DNA from: Lasiodiplodia sp. COLG20 | Lineage: Eukaryota > Ascomycota > Dothideomycetes > Botryosphaeriales > Botryosphaeriaceae | NCBI GenBank assembly: GCA_009801085.1 | Contig: VNWV01000001.1 | Span: forward strand, 8,308,001-8,372,000 | Direction: 5' to 3' | Length of the DNA: 64,000 nucleotides | In this document: positions 22,201 to 35,204 of the stretch, piece by piece | Layout: every line of letters starts with the position of its first letter | How positions within the stretch are numbered: position 1 is the stretch's first letter | Translations under genes and position numbers: made by a program | The notes under the pieces: model-generated | The model's input: only the letters and a program-made list of their open reading frames with translations | Database searches by the model: none | What the model was told of the DNA's origin: nothing

Positions 22201-25200
22201 ACTGCTGAGACTGTCAAGCCCTCTACTGAAGTGGAAGCCAAGGGGGAGCCGGAAAAGACAAAGCCTGCCGACACTAAGCCTCCGGTCATTGAGAACCCAG
22301 ACGGTGTTATTCATTACCTTCTCTGTGAACTTCTCACCTACAAGGATGTAGACGACAAGGAACCTGCTCCTGCACCTGCAGAGCAGCCGAAGGACACTCC
22401 TGCCGGCGACGTAGAGATGACGGACACTGTAGATCGTACTACTCCCGCAACTCCAGGTAGCACCGCATCTACCCCAGTTCCCGCTCCCGAGCAGCAACAG
22501 AAGAAGAATGAGAAGCCAACGTTCAAGGCTGATCAAAACCCTATCTTCATTTACCGCTGCTTCATCCTCCAGTGCTTGACGGAGCTTCTGACATCTTACA
22601 ACAAGACCAAGGTAGAGTTTGTCACCTTCTCGCGCCAAGCTGATCCTCAAGCCATGACCCCATCAAAGCCGCGTTCGACTGTTCTCAGGTATATGCTTGA
22701 GAATCTGGTTCCCGTGGGTACTTTGGCACATGCAGAAGACATCTCTTTCAAGAAGAAGTGCGCTACCTCCAATTGGGCCATTTCTGTCATTGTAGCCTTG
22801 TGCCAGAAGACAGGCGAGCGCCGGTCCGCCAAAGGTCGCGATGCAAAGGAGGAAGATGAGCCGGAGCTGCTCTTTGTCCGCAAGTTCGTTCTCGAACATG
22901 CATTGAAGGCTTTCAAGGATGCCAATGCCTCCTCAGAGCCGTTGGATATGAAGTACTCCCGCCTGCTCAACCTTGCGGACCTTTTCCATCGCATGCTTTA
23001 TGGCAAGTCCACGAACAACTCCAACAGCTTTCCCGTCGACATGGTCATGGTCTCTCAGAAGCAACTGGCGAGAATCATGTATGAGAAGAACTTCATTACC
23101 ACCTTGACGACCGCCATTGCCGACATCGACCTCAACTTCCCTAACGCTAAGCGGGCTGTCAAGTACATCCTCCGTCCGATCAAGCTCCTCACACAGACTG
23201 CTATCGAACTCAGTTTAAATGCCGAGATCTCGGGTGCTCCGGGTCAAGCTGACGAAGACGAGATCTCCACGGCATCATCAGTGTCAGATATGGACGAGTT
23301 CCGCGAGGAAACCCCGGATCTCTTCCGCAACTCCACTCTTGCCATGTTCGATCCCAGCAGAGATGAGGAAACAGAGTCCGAAGAATCTGATGAAGATGAC
23401 GATGAGGACATGTACGGTGATGAGTATGGCGACGAGATGGAGTACGAGGAAGATATGGAGCACGATGGCGAGGACGTGGTCAGCGACGAAGACGAAGAGA
23501 TCGAGGGCATGGGCGATATCGAGGGCCTGCCTGGCGACGTCGGCGATGATGTGGAAATCGTCATTGAGGGTGAAGATGGAGACGACATGTCCGAAGACGA
23601 TGACGATTCGGCAGACATGGACGAGGACGATGACGATCCCGAAGATGACGAGGACATCGAAGTCATGGACGACATGGACGAGTTGGACGAAGTCACAGGC
23701 GACAACATCAATGACAGTCTCAACGGGGACGAAGATGACGAATGGGCAAGCGAAGACGATGACGAAGGAGACGACTACGATGAAGACGGTGCCGATGAGG
23801 ACCACGGTGCCGCCGGCGGTATCGACAATCTTGTCCGCATTCTGGATGGCCAGGGTGGCCCTGGCCTACTGGAGCACCTCCAAGGCGACATGATGGACAT
23901 GGAGCACGAGGGTTATTTGGATGACGAAATGCAGGAGGATGAAGGTATAGCCGCCCTCCTCCACCGGGCCTGGTCCTCGAACATGCTAACCGCAGTAGAT
24001 GAGGAAGACGAAGAGGAGGACTACGACGAGGACGACATCGCCTACGAGGCTGGACTTGAAGGTTTGATGACCCGAGAGATGCGCCACTTACTCCCGCAGC
24101 GCTTACTGAGAGCGTTAGACGATGAAGATGGCATTCCTGACCCTGCATGGGGTTGGGGTGCTCCTCCAGAGTTCCGTGGGCACCATCACCACCACCATCG
24201 TCATGGTATCATCGGTGTTAACCCTTTCTCGTTTATTCCGCCCGCTACGCTGGATCGTCACCTGGGTAAGTTTGCATCTCTCAACCCATGCTAGTTCACT
24301 ATTGACGTGCCCTAGTTCCTGCGTACCGAGCCCATCGCCCGGCGGGAACTCAGCGTGGTGCAGACGATGGCACGAATCCTCTTCTTCAACGCTCTGGTCG
24401 TCCCTCTTCCGGTGCTGGCGGCGCTGGAGGTCGTCGTGCTGGTTCGAGTGACTGGGTTCATGCCATGGATCCTATGCGGCCCGGTCGTTTCCCCCCTGGT
24501 GGCGACACTCCTGTTTCCTTCATCAGCAACCTTCTCAACATCATGAGCCATGGCTCAGCCACCATTCAACAGGATGGCATCACGGTGACAGTGCAGGGTA
24601 TGTTCCCAGGTGACCCTGGCTTCCCTGACGGTGCTTTCGACCCCTACACCCGTCGTGATCGGCGGGGCCAAGACAGTCACTCTCGTTCATCTCGGGATGA
24701 CCCCGCTCAGGCGGTTTCCTTTGTGTCTGCCCTTACCACTGCGCGTTGGCAAGAAGAAGGCCGTCTCCTCTTTAACGGTCTTGCGGTCGATAAGTCCCTT
24801 CGCCTTGTCAACTCCATTCTCAGGTTGCTGGTTCCTCCCGCGATCAAGGCTACTAAGGAAGCCGAGCGCAAGGAGCGTGAAGAGCGCGAGGCCCGGGAGA
24901 AAGAGCAGCGAGAGAGGGAAGAACGCGAACGTAAGGAGCGCGAGGAGCAGGAAGCTAGAGAGAGGGAGAAGAGAGAGAGGGAAGAGCGCGAAGCCGAAGA
25001 GGCTCGCCGCCTGGAAGCGGAGAGAATAGCCCAGGAACAACCTGCTGAATCCACAACAGAGGACCAACAGATGGCAGATGTTGGGGCTTCCCAACCTGCA
25101 GCCGCTGCTGAGGGAGAAGCTGCCGAAGGTGAAAGCTCACAAGCCCAGGACAGAGTTGTCGCCAACATTCGTGGACGTCAAGTGGATATTACAGATCTTG

Positions 25201-28200
25201 GTATCGACTTGAGTTACCTCGAGGCTCTGCCTGAGGACTTGAGGGAAGAAGTCCTAATGGGCCAGATTCAGAGTCAGCGCGAACAAGCTCGCACTCAAGG
25301 CAACGAGCCGTCGGACATCAGCCGGGAGTTCCTTGATGCCTTACCTGAAGATATCCGTGACGAACTTCTTGAACAAGAGGCTGTGGCCCGTCGTCGCCAA
25401 GAACGTACAGAGGAGAGGAATCGTCAAGGCGGTGCACCTCGTGCTGAAGAGATGGACGTTGCTACTCTATTCGCCTCCATGGATCCCGGTCTTCGTCAAG
25501 CTGTCCTTATGGAACAAGATGACGAAACTCTGCGCGAACTACCTGCGGAGCTCGCTGAAGAAGCCCGCCGTTTGGGTGGAGACCGCCGCCTGAACCATCA
25601 CATGGCTGACATTGGCCGTCTCAACCGCAGTTACCGCCGCCATGATGGTGCCCCACAGGAGGAGGAACAAGCTCAGAGGAAGCAAAAGCCTCGTCCCATT
25701 GTTCAGATGCTCGAAAAGTCTGGCGTTGCAACTCTGCTTAGACTCATGTTCATTCCACAGCAGGGTAGCGCTCGCCAGACTCTCAACGGCATCTTAAAGG
25801 ACGTTTGCCAAAACCGTCACAACCGCGCTGAGGTCATCAGCATCCTTCTATCCATTCTCCAGGACGGTTCCGCGGACATCAACGCTGTTGAGCGCAGCTT
25901 CGCTCAGTTATCCCTTCGTGCCAAGCAGCCTCCGGCCCCACAGCCATCTGGCAACCAGAAGACTCCGCAACCTTTGAGGCGTTCGCTCACTGGTCCGCTC
26001 GCTGGTCAGCAGCTCTCCAGCCATGGTGACATGTCGCCAATCATGGTCGTCCAGCAATGTCTGAGCACTCTCGTCTACCTGGTGTACAACAACCCGCACA
26101 TCGCCTCTTTCTTCCTTGCAGAGCACGAGACGGCAGTGGGTTTCAAGTCCAAGGCTTACCGTAAGGGCAAGGCAAAGGAGAGCAAGGCTCACAAGTACCC
26201 ATTGAATGCTCTGCTTAGCTTGCTTGACCGCAAGCTTATCGTTGAGAGTTCTTCGGTCATGGAGCAGCTGGCCTCTTTGCTAATGAACATCACGAGCCCG
26301 CTTGGTATCCTCCTCAAGAAAGACAAGGAAAAGAGTGAGGAGAAGAAGGATGAGCCCGCTGAGGCTAGCACTTCTGCTCAACAACCAGCGGAGAGCACAG
26401 CCACTGAGACTGGCGAGGCTGCCGCGACGACCGAGCAATCCACAACTCCGGCAGGGACCCCTGCGGCAGCTTCAGCCGAAAAGAAGGACGAGAACAAGAC
26501 CGATGATCAGTCCGATGACAAGAAGAAGGCGCGTGGCCTTGTCCCGCCCGAGGTTCCTGAGTACAACCTTCGCCTCGTCGTCCACATATTGGCCGCCCGC
26601 GAATGTAGTAGCAAGACGTTCCAGAACACGTTGTCGGTCATCAACAACCTCTCTGCTATTCCAGGTGCCAAGGAGAGTTTCGGAAAGGAGCTCATCAAGC
26701 AGGGTCAGGACTTGGCTCAATCGTGCCTTGATGACCTGAACGAGCTCGTCTCCCAAATCACCAAGGCCAAGACGGGTACCGATGTGCAAGGCATGGCTTT
26801 GTCGAAGTTCTCACCAGCCAGCTCTGACCAGACTAAGCTTCTTCGTGTGTTGACCGCATTGGACTACCTCTTCGATCCCAAGCGCTCGGAGACTCAGGAC
26901 AAGCCTGCTTCCAGTGTTGCAGACGGCCTGCCTGCCGAGCAGAAGGCCGATATTCTCACCACGCTCTACGAGAACCCTACTTTCTCATCCCTCTGGCACA
27001 AGCTTAGCGAATGTTTGACAGTGATCCGCGAGCGTACCAACATGCTCAGCGTGGCTACGATCCTACTGCCGCTGATCGAAGTGTTGATGGTCGTTTGCAA
27101 GAACACCACTCTCAAAGATGCGCCGCTTGCAAAGTTGCATGCTAGGGAAGTTGAGCTGTCGAGTCCACCGCCAGAGAACCGCATGGAGAGCTTGTTCTTC
27201 AAGTTCACCGAGGAGCATCGCAAGATTCTCAACGAGCTCGTCCGCCAGAATCCCAAGCTTATGAGTGGTTCATTCTCGGTTCTCGTGAGGAACTCGAAGG
27301 TCCTGGAGTTTGACAACAAGCGCAACTTCTTCACTCGTCGCCTTCACTCTCGCGGTGCGGAGATGCGCCACCCGCATCCCACGCTTCAACTCTCTGTGCG
27401 CCGCGAGCACGTCTTCCTTGACTCGTTCAAGTCCCTTTACTTCAAGACTGGCGACGAGATGAAGTACGGCAAGCTCAGCATCCGCTTCCACGGTGAAGAG
27501 GGTGTTGATGCTGGCGGTGTCACTCGTGAGTGGTTCCAGGTCCTTGCCCGCCAAATGTTCAACCCCGACTACGCTCTCTTCATCCCCGTTGCCTCGGATC
27601 GTACAACTTTCCACCCGAACCGTCTGAGTGCGATCAACCAGGAGCATCTTCTGTTCTTCAAGTTCATTGGTCGTATCATCGGGAAGGCATTGTACGAAGG
27701 TCGCGTGCTTGACTGCCATTTCAGCAGAGCCGTCTACAAGCGCATCTTGGGCAAGCCTGTCAGCATCAAGGACATGGAAACTCTCGACCTAGACTATTAC
27801 AAGTCCCTCCTGTGGATGCTCGAGAACGACATCACGGACATCATCACCGAGACTTTCTCGGTTGAGGCCGAAGAGTTTGGCGTTACCCAGACCATCGATC
27901 TCATTCCGAATGGTCGCAACATCCCCGTAACCGAGGATAACAAGCAGGAGTATGTCCGCCTGATGGTCGAGTACCGTTTGACCGGCTCCGTGCAGGACCA
28001 GCTTTCCGAGTTCCTCAAGGGCTTCCACGACATCGTCCCGGCCGAGCTGATCTCCATCTTCAACGAGCAGGAGCTCGAGCTGCTCATCTCCGGCCTGCCT
28101 GAGATTGACGTGGACGACTGGAAGAACAACACCGAGTACCACAACTACACGGCGGCCTCGCCGCAGATCCAGTGGTTCTGGCGTGCGGTGCGCTCGTTCG

Positions 28201-28460
28201 ACAAGGAGGAGCGGGCGAAGCTGCTGCAGTTCGTGACTGGAACTTCTAAGGTGCCGCTCAACGGTTTCAAGGAGCTCGAAGGCATGAACGGCTTCAGCCG
28301 GTTCAACATCCACCGCGACTACGGCAGCAAGGACCGCCTCCCCAGCTCGCACACGTGCTTCAACCAGCTGGACCTTCCCGAGTACGAGAGCTACGAGGCG
28401 CTCAGGCAGCAGCTTTACACGGCCATGACGGCTGGTAGCGAGTACTTTGGCTTTGCTTGA
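16235..28460 (+). CDS. TOM1: HECT-type E3 ubiquitin ligase, Tom1/HUWE1 family
   Basis: Three exons (16235-16282, 16348-24265, 24316-28460) encode 4036 residues. The start is the short exon MGRIKKVATSKHDATL, spliced to SPYIAEFIKETLALPLHKIP. The N-terminal 1000 or so residues carry the two armadillo-like regions (DUF908 and DUF913) that form the substrate-binding ring of this family. A very acidic Asp/Glu stretch spans about 2357-2587, with a His-rich run shortly after. A highly charged Glu/Arg helix lies near 2830-2900. Two ubiquitin-binding motifs follow (LEALPEDLREEVL near 2951 and LDALPEDIRDELL near 2993). The HECT domain occupies about 3663-4036, with the catalytic Cys4003 in HTCFNQLDLP and the family end EYFGFA. 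Family members act in ribosome-protein and histone quality control, mRNA export and cell-cycle control. This is by far the largest gene of the window. Confidence 0.97.
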
Positions 28461-31452
28461 TCGAGACGTGGACCGGTTTTTCCCCCTCTATTTTCCCTTT
28501 TGCATGGCATACATGCACAACACAAAAACGAAAGATTGATGAGAGCGAATGGTTATGAGTTGTTGCTTTGCTGCATTTCAAAGGCGCTGGCGAAGTGTTT
28601 TCTTTGTTTTTCTTTTTATTACCAAAAAAAATTCCGGAAGATGCAAACCAAGGAGGATAAAAACCTCCGAGTAGATAATACTAGGTGCACAAGTGGGGAG
28701 GAGACGATCTTCTCGATGTTGCAGTTTTGGGGGAAGGAAATGGGGCAGGAGCGATGGATTAACGGTAGTTAGTCCTTTTCTTCTTTCTGGCTTTTTATTT
28801 TCGTCTTCCTTCGATTCACAGCGGCGGACGGGGCTTTGATTTAGCGTTCATTCGTTGTATCATCAGTATGGGGACAGAGACTACTTCTTTCTCTCTCTAC
28901 TACTTTGTGGGAAGAAAGAGGGAACATGAGAGGGTAAAAGACGGAGTGCAGGCCGTTCTTCTCCCTTTCTCGTTTCGTCCTCTCTGCCCCATTCGTTCTG
29001 GCTCGCTGAGTCGTCTTCGTTGTCGGCTTGGACGCGATGAGCCCCTTAGGGGTGAAGGCGGTGGCCATAGTGGCTTCGTAGATAGCTTTTTGCTCTCCTC
29101 CTTTTCTACTTCTTTTATTAGGGCAGAGAGGCAATTTATGCGGCTTAGAAATGATTTGGCATGGTTTTTGAGTGATCGAGTGATCCTGCTTGCTTTCAGC
29201 GATGAAGATATTGTATGCATACGGTCATGGGTCAAGTGAGGTAGGGATCATGGGACTGAAATAGTGGGTTGGGTTTTTGTTAGCATGCGGGAGATGGGGT
29301 GAGGAGTAGCTATTTAAGAATGGCAATTTCGTTGTTGATCCCCTCTCTCAGTTACTATTTACCGGTTCATCAGCACGATGTGTGCCTTGGTGGAACAGTA
29401 ACGAGGACTGGGCCTGATGGGTATTTCGGTGGGAACACTTTGTGTTCGGCTCCTCTATCTCTTATTGTAGTCTCGCGACAGTGACACGGCGTGATTCAAA
29501 GTCAATGGTGATGAAGCTTTTCAACAAGCTTACAAAATAAGGTATATCATTTTATCTTGATGCCGCGCTCTTTTCAGTCAAAATGCAGATACGTGGCAGG
29601 TCGTGGGAAATTCAAATACGATGCATAAATATGACTAGCAAGAACAAACAGCAGAGTGAGCCGCATATGAAGTTACTGCGAAGCAATGGCTGCGTCGAAT
29701 AGATCGCCACCTTGCTTCTACTTCTGCTTCTGTTTGTTGTTCAGGTCGATCAATTTGGTTGAAGGGTGCTGACGCTTTATATCTATAGACTTTTGTGCCA
29801 GTGTGGCTCAAGGCCGCAGCTGTAACCATACCTTAGCCTTTTGCTCGAAAAACAACATATATGGGCATTTGAAGCTATCGTCCGGACAAGAATGTGGAAA
29901 TAAAAATTCTACATTTACGTCCGGACGATAGCTTCAACCACCTATGACATGAGCAAAATGCGAGAGGGGACTGTACGATACTCGTGATAGTAGATTATAT
30001 ACGTTTCAGCCTTTAGTTGTTTTTCTGAATAATCAGGAGAGCGGATTAGAGTTAAAGACAAGGCTGGGGTGGTCCGTGCCAATGTTTGCTCGAGTCAGGC
30101 AAGCGCTGGCGGAAGTGACCCTTTTTAAAGATGACGATCACCGTGAGTATCGAGGGGCGGGCTATTTGATCGCCAAGCCGGGAGCCGGCGTGAGTGGACG
30201 CGTGGAACTCGGTCGAACATGTCAGCGGTCTGTGAGGCGTGTCCCCTATTGCATTTTCCTCTCTTGGAGCAAGAAGGCCAGCGCAACCCATGCCGGACAT
30301 GACGTATCGAAGAATGGCGTGAAGTGGAATGCCACACGGAGCCAATCACGGGTTCTGGCGAGCGGGGAGGGCGAGGGAGACAGAAACCCCTGCCGTGGCG
30401 TTGGAAATTGGGAGACGGTCGGCTCGGCGGACGAGCTAGCAGCCAAGGGAGGGCGCATGTTTTATTCGCCAGTCATGTAGATTGCAAGCCACCAGCCGCC
30501 GTGATCCGGATTTTGAGCCGCAACGGCTGCAGATGTCTGTCGCCCTCTCCGCACACCAGCCACACGTCTCCGCGATGCCGCTCCACGATGCACCGCGACG
30601 CTGGCCTCATTTTGGCCTGGCCCGGGGCGGCAGGTGAGGCGCAGGCGGGGAGGTGCAACGTCGCGGCTAAGGCAGGAAAAGGGGTGGCTCCTGCGTCTCC
30701 GGCTTGACTCTCGCATCGATTAAGGACCGCCCAAGCACGCCGCCTACTTCCGCCTGCATGCGGCGCGCGGTGCACGCTCCGGCGGCTCTACTTCGTGCTG
30801 GCAGCCTTTTTGCTCTGCCTTCCCGGTTGTTTGTGTGCGTGCTACCATCTGAAACTCTAGCACTGGACCCTACAGTTTGACATTTTTAGCAGCGGCAAGC
30901 TAGTAGACACATCGTGGAGTCGGCTGAGATAAAGATCACCGCAAATTCGCCATTCGTCATCGCCTCGTATTTTCGATCCCTTCAACCCCAAATTTGACCA
31001 TCACCCAACGGTCGCTACCGCCCCTGCCTAGGGAAACTGACTAGTGTGTCGTCTATTCTTCTGTCGATAACAAAACCATCACAACGACCGGTCAGGACGC
31101 GTATCAATGAGCAGCGCAGCGGCAATTCCGTGGACCCATTGATCAACTCGTCCACTCACCCAACTGACCGACCGATCGGACAGCGGACGCCTCTGGCGGC
31201 GGCCCCAGCACCTCACAGCAAAGCAACCCGACGCCACGCACGAGCGCTTGCCTGTGCGCAAGCTCCACTACTTGCTCCACGTGGGAAGCTCGGCGTCGCC
31301 GTATCTTGGACGACCTCTCCCCGCCTCGCCTTCGAAGCGCGCCCAGCATTTCCTCCCAATAAAAGGGCGTTGTTTCCTTCCTGATTCCCCGGAGAAGTTT
31401 GCTCGCTGCAAGGGGAAAACAGGGACACAAAAGAGCAAGGGAAAAAGAGAAC
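28461..31452. other. 3-kb intergenic stretch with a long hairpin
   Basis: This begins with the AT-rich 3' flank of the ligase gene and ends with the leader of the membrane-protein gene. The only structure I find is the inverted repeat at 29869-29937, listed separately. The open frame at 30076-30480 has no family features. Confidence 0.5.
29869..29937. repeat. Perfect 19-bp inverted repeat forming a long hairpin
   Basis: TTGAAGCTATCGTCCGGAC at 29869-29887 is repeated in exact reverse complement at 29919-29937. The 31-nt spacer adds an inner stem: AATGTGGAA faces AATGTAGAA with one mismatch, so the total stem approaches 30 bp around a short A-rich loop. It is not next to a stop codon, so it is not an obvious terminator. 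It could be a miniature element or the precursor of a small RNA. Confidence 0.8.
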
Positions 31453-34400
31453 ATGGAGTCCGACAACAGACAACACCCGCGGATAGACACGACCGTCGGC
31501 TCGTCGACCTCCATCACCAACGATGCCGCCACCACAGCCAGCCCCGTCGCCATGACGCCCGCCTCGGCCGCAGCCACGACTCCCACGCCCATCTCGGCCA
31601 CGGTGCTTGCCCGCTCCGGCTCCACCACGTCGCGCTTCTCGCGCATCTCGCAGGGCACGCGCCGCTCGCGCTTCGTCGAGGCCCTCGACGACGACCGCGA
31701 CGACGACCTCGACCAGCACTACGAGACGGGCACCTACCGCGGCCGCAGCAGCATCGCCACTCGCAGCATCCGCTCCGTCGCCTCGTATGCGAGCCTGCAG
31801 CAGCGCCGCCGCTCGCGGTCGAGCAGCCTGGGCATCGAGACGGGCGGCCCAGCGCGGGGGAGCAGCGTGCCCGCCGTTGGTGGAGAGGGAGGAAGTGCTT
31901 CTTCCCGCGGTCTTGGTACCGCCGACGGCGTGACGCCAACGTCCGGGAAGCGCCAGGTTTCGTTTGGCTTCCCGTTGCTGCCGCCGCACAGCGGCTCCGA
32001 TACCACGGGCACGCCAACCACGCCTGGCTTCAACGACCGGACCGGCGGCACTAGCAACCCTTTCTCTGACGTGTACGGCACCGCCGACACGCCGAGGTCG
32101 ATGAACCAGAGCACCGCGAGCTTGGTGAGGGATGTGGACGGCATGGATTACATGGAGGACAGGCCGAAGGGCGGTTTTGACGCCGATGCGAAGGGCGTCG
32201 AGGCCGGAGTGCCGAGCCCCAAGCTGGCGTATTTCTTTGAGAGAAATCCGCAGCAGTATGGTGAGTTGTCTCCTCCTGTGTACAAGGATGAAATGTGGTC
32301 TCGGGAACCGTGGTTGCGTGGAATTGCACCATTTTGCGCCGGCGATTCTACACTATTTCGCACCAAACAACCCATTTTAGGCTCACATTTCCTCTTTGGG
32401 GGAACAACTCGATATCTTTGGCGCAGCCGGCTAATATTTCTGCAGGCTTTAACCCGACCGAGCATTGCCCGGCAAGAAGACACTTCTTCCGAACCAGATG
32501 GGTGACTAGCTCCATCATCCTCATCTCGATATACGCCACCCTCATTTCTGGACTATTCCTCGTCGTTGCTCTCCGTGGTCCACAATGGCCGATGATTCGC
32601 AGCGATGGCTGGCTTACGCCGTCCAACGCATCTCTGCTGGTTGCTGTTCTTGCAAAGACGGTTGAATTGTCATTCGGGTCTTCCATCGTTGCCTTTCTTG
32701 GCCAAGTCCTGAGTAGACGGAGTTTGAGCGTGAGAGGTAGCGGCAGGGGCGTGACTCTTGCGGAAATGAGCATGCGTAACTGGATCGGAGCGCCTGGCTA
32801 CATGGTGGCAAACTTCGAGACAGTGCGCTATGCACTTTTCAGTATCTTGGGAATCGTGAGTTTCATCGCTGCTATTGTTGCAACCGTGTATACGTCCGCC
32901 TCGGATGCTCTTGGTAAGAAAACCCCCGCTCTTCAGCATATGATTGGCTGACAATGTTATGCAGTGCAACCCCAGCTCAAGCTAGGACCCCTGGAAACGA
33001 AGATTGTGAAGGCAAACGTGATGACCAAGTTTGCCAACAATCTGTACCTTGGCTACAAATGCGAAACGCCAATCCCCATCTCGGAAGATGACGTACACCG
33101 CAATGCAACCTGCCTTGACATCTCCTACGCCGCACAAGCGTACCACGACTACCAACGATATGTTGCCGAATGGGATCACTTTGCCCGTAACCACAGTGCC
33201 GGTACTACCAAGGAAACCCGGGTTCCCGCCTTCTCCCAATATCGCTCTGAGATCCAAGTCAACGGAACCTGGATGGATGTTTCTGCCTTTGAGCTGGATG
33301 GCCGTATCATCAACAACGTCAGCTTGGCCATGCCTCACGCTGGTGTCATGAGTGCAGCTACCGACGAACGCAATGAGATCATGCAGCCGAGCGAACTCGG
33401 TGGTTTGGGCGCATACAATCTTGAGGCTTCGGTGCCCAGCCCTGTCATCCACGTTCTTTGCGCGAACATGAACCGCAGCGAACTCGCCCCGCTCGTCTAT
33501 ACCGCATGGAACAACTCAGAAAAGCTAGACGCTCCAACGTGGCCCGACCAGATCAGCAATCTCACTTCCGCTTCGTCTATCAACAAGACTGTCGTCGACG
33601 ATATCTTCGGTTGGCGCAAAAACGGCCAGAATGCCCCCATATTCTCGCGCTTCCCGTCAACCTATAACACAATTCTGAACCAGACATTCTTCTATGGCCG
33701 CGAGTCCATCTACCTGCTGGGCCGCGACGGCGACGAGGACGTAGAGCGTTACTCACTCTGCCAAATGAAGGCGTCGCTCACGCCAAACTGCAGCACTACC
33801 TACAGCGCGGTGCAGGAGGGCTCGACGCTCTCGTCCCGCTGCGATCCGGAGAATGACCCGATGGCGTACATCAACAGCGATCCTACCGCTGAGTCCGGCT
33901 CGGCCACCATCAGCCTCAACTGGCCCTGGGTCGCCACCGAGTGGGCGAACTCCATGTCCCTCAACAACGGCATCACCGACGGCAAGGCCAGCATTGCCCG
34001 ACTACTCACACAGTCCATCGCCAAGGAGCCGAAGCTGCAGGTTGACCGACCGAGTATAGCTGAGGCACTAGCGGTGCTGTCGAGTACCACTTTGCTACTG
34101 GGCACGCAGGACGCGCAGATGGAAATGACTTGGGTAAACACTCCTTCTTATACAACTGTGAAACAACAATTAACCCTTTTGCACTGATAGAACCACGAGA
34201 AAACCATCCTCCTCACCCCCGAAACCGTCAACTTCAACGCCACTCTCCGCGAGCGCATCTACGCCTCGGGCCCGACGGGCGAGCCGCAGAAGCTCTTCTT
34301 CCTCGTCCTCGTCTTCGCCTTCCTGACCAACATCCTGTGCCTCGTCTACTTCATCTTCCATCGCGGCCTCGTCACCGATTTCTCCGAGCCGCCCAACCTC

Positions 34401-35204
34401 TTCTCGCTCGCCGTCAACTCGCCACCCGCGGCATCCATGGCCGGCTCGTGCGGCGGCGGGCCCGCCGGCCGCCAGTGGAACTGCGAGTGGTTCGTCGGCG
34501 AGAGCGGCGGCCACCTGTTCGTCGTCCCCAAGGAGGCCGTCCCGGCCGTCGTCGCCGCCCGCGGCAACATGGGCAACGCGTGGCGCGTCGAGGAAGAGGC
34601 GAGCTGGCCGGTGCAGGAGGGCGACCCCAGTCATCAACAGTACCACCACTACGGCCAGATCCCACAGCATAACGGCCCTGGTGGTGCCCCCGCTCTAGCG
34701 ATTTCGACGGCAACGGCGACGAGGGGTGCCCCTGGCGGCCCTAACGGGCCCGGCGGCGACGGCCTCCTGGCTCGTCTGAAGCAGCGCTTCTCTACCGGCG
34801 GCACCCCCAGCGGCAGCACCGCCTACGCCCGCAGCCCGGATACCCCGTCCAGCGCCACCCGTCTGTATTCTTCCGGCGGCGGCGCCATGCCGCCCAGCAG
34901 CGCGTGGAGCAACCGGTCGTTCGGCGGCGCCGGCACCGGCGGGTACGTCGGGCTCAGCGGTGGCGGTGGAACCGACAGCCCGACGTCGCAGTGGGGAGCG
35001 GAGAGCACCTTGTACAAGACGACGACGAGGGGGACGGCGTACACGGGCGCCAGCGGCGCGTCGGCGTACGAGATGATCGGCGGCATGTCCGGTAGTGCTG
35101 GTCCTGGGATGGGGAGGGCGCAGCAAGAGGGTGGGAGGTTGGCGACGAATAGTCCGATTAGTAGGGCGTATTCGAAGTTGAGTCGGAAGAGGACGTTTTT
35201 GTGA
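31453..35204 (+). CDS. Large four-helix membrane protein of unknown function ('mcm2 3 5'-labelled fungal family)
   Basis: Four exons (31453-32260, 32446-32913, 32965-34133, 34191-35204) encode 1152 residues. Residues 1-269 are disordered, Ser/Thr/Arg-rich and cytosolic by composition. Helices lie at about 289-312, 326-352, 400-420 and 850-873. Between helices 3 and 4 is a domain of roughly 425 residues with many N-x-S/T sites and Cys residues, so it is probably outside the cell or in the lumen. The C-terminal 280 residues are Gly/Ser/Pro-rich, with WNCEWFVGESGGHLFVVP just after the last helix. Proteins of this layout are common in Pezizomycotina and are often auto-labelled as mcm2 3 5 family, but nothing here resembles an MCM helicase. 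No function is known to me. Confidence 0.85.

Noticed and set aside
23370..24060. Acidic low-complexity stretch as a separate repeat element
   Set aside because: It is the Asp/Glu-rich segment of the HECT ligase, a known trait of the family, and not an inserted repeat.
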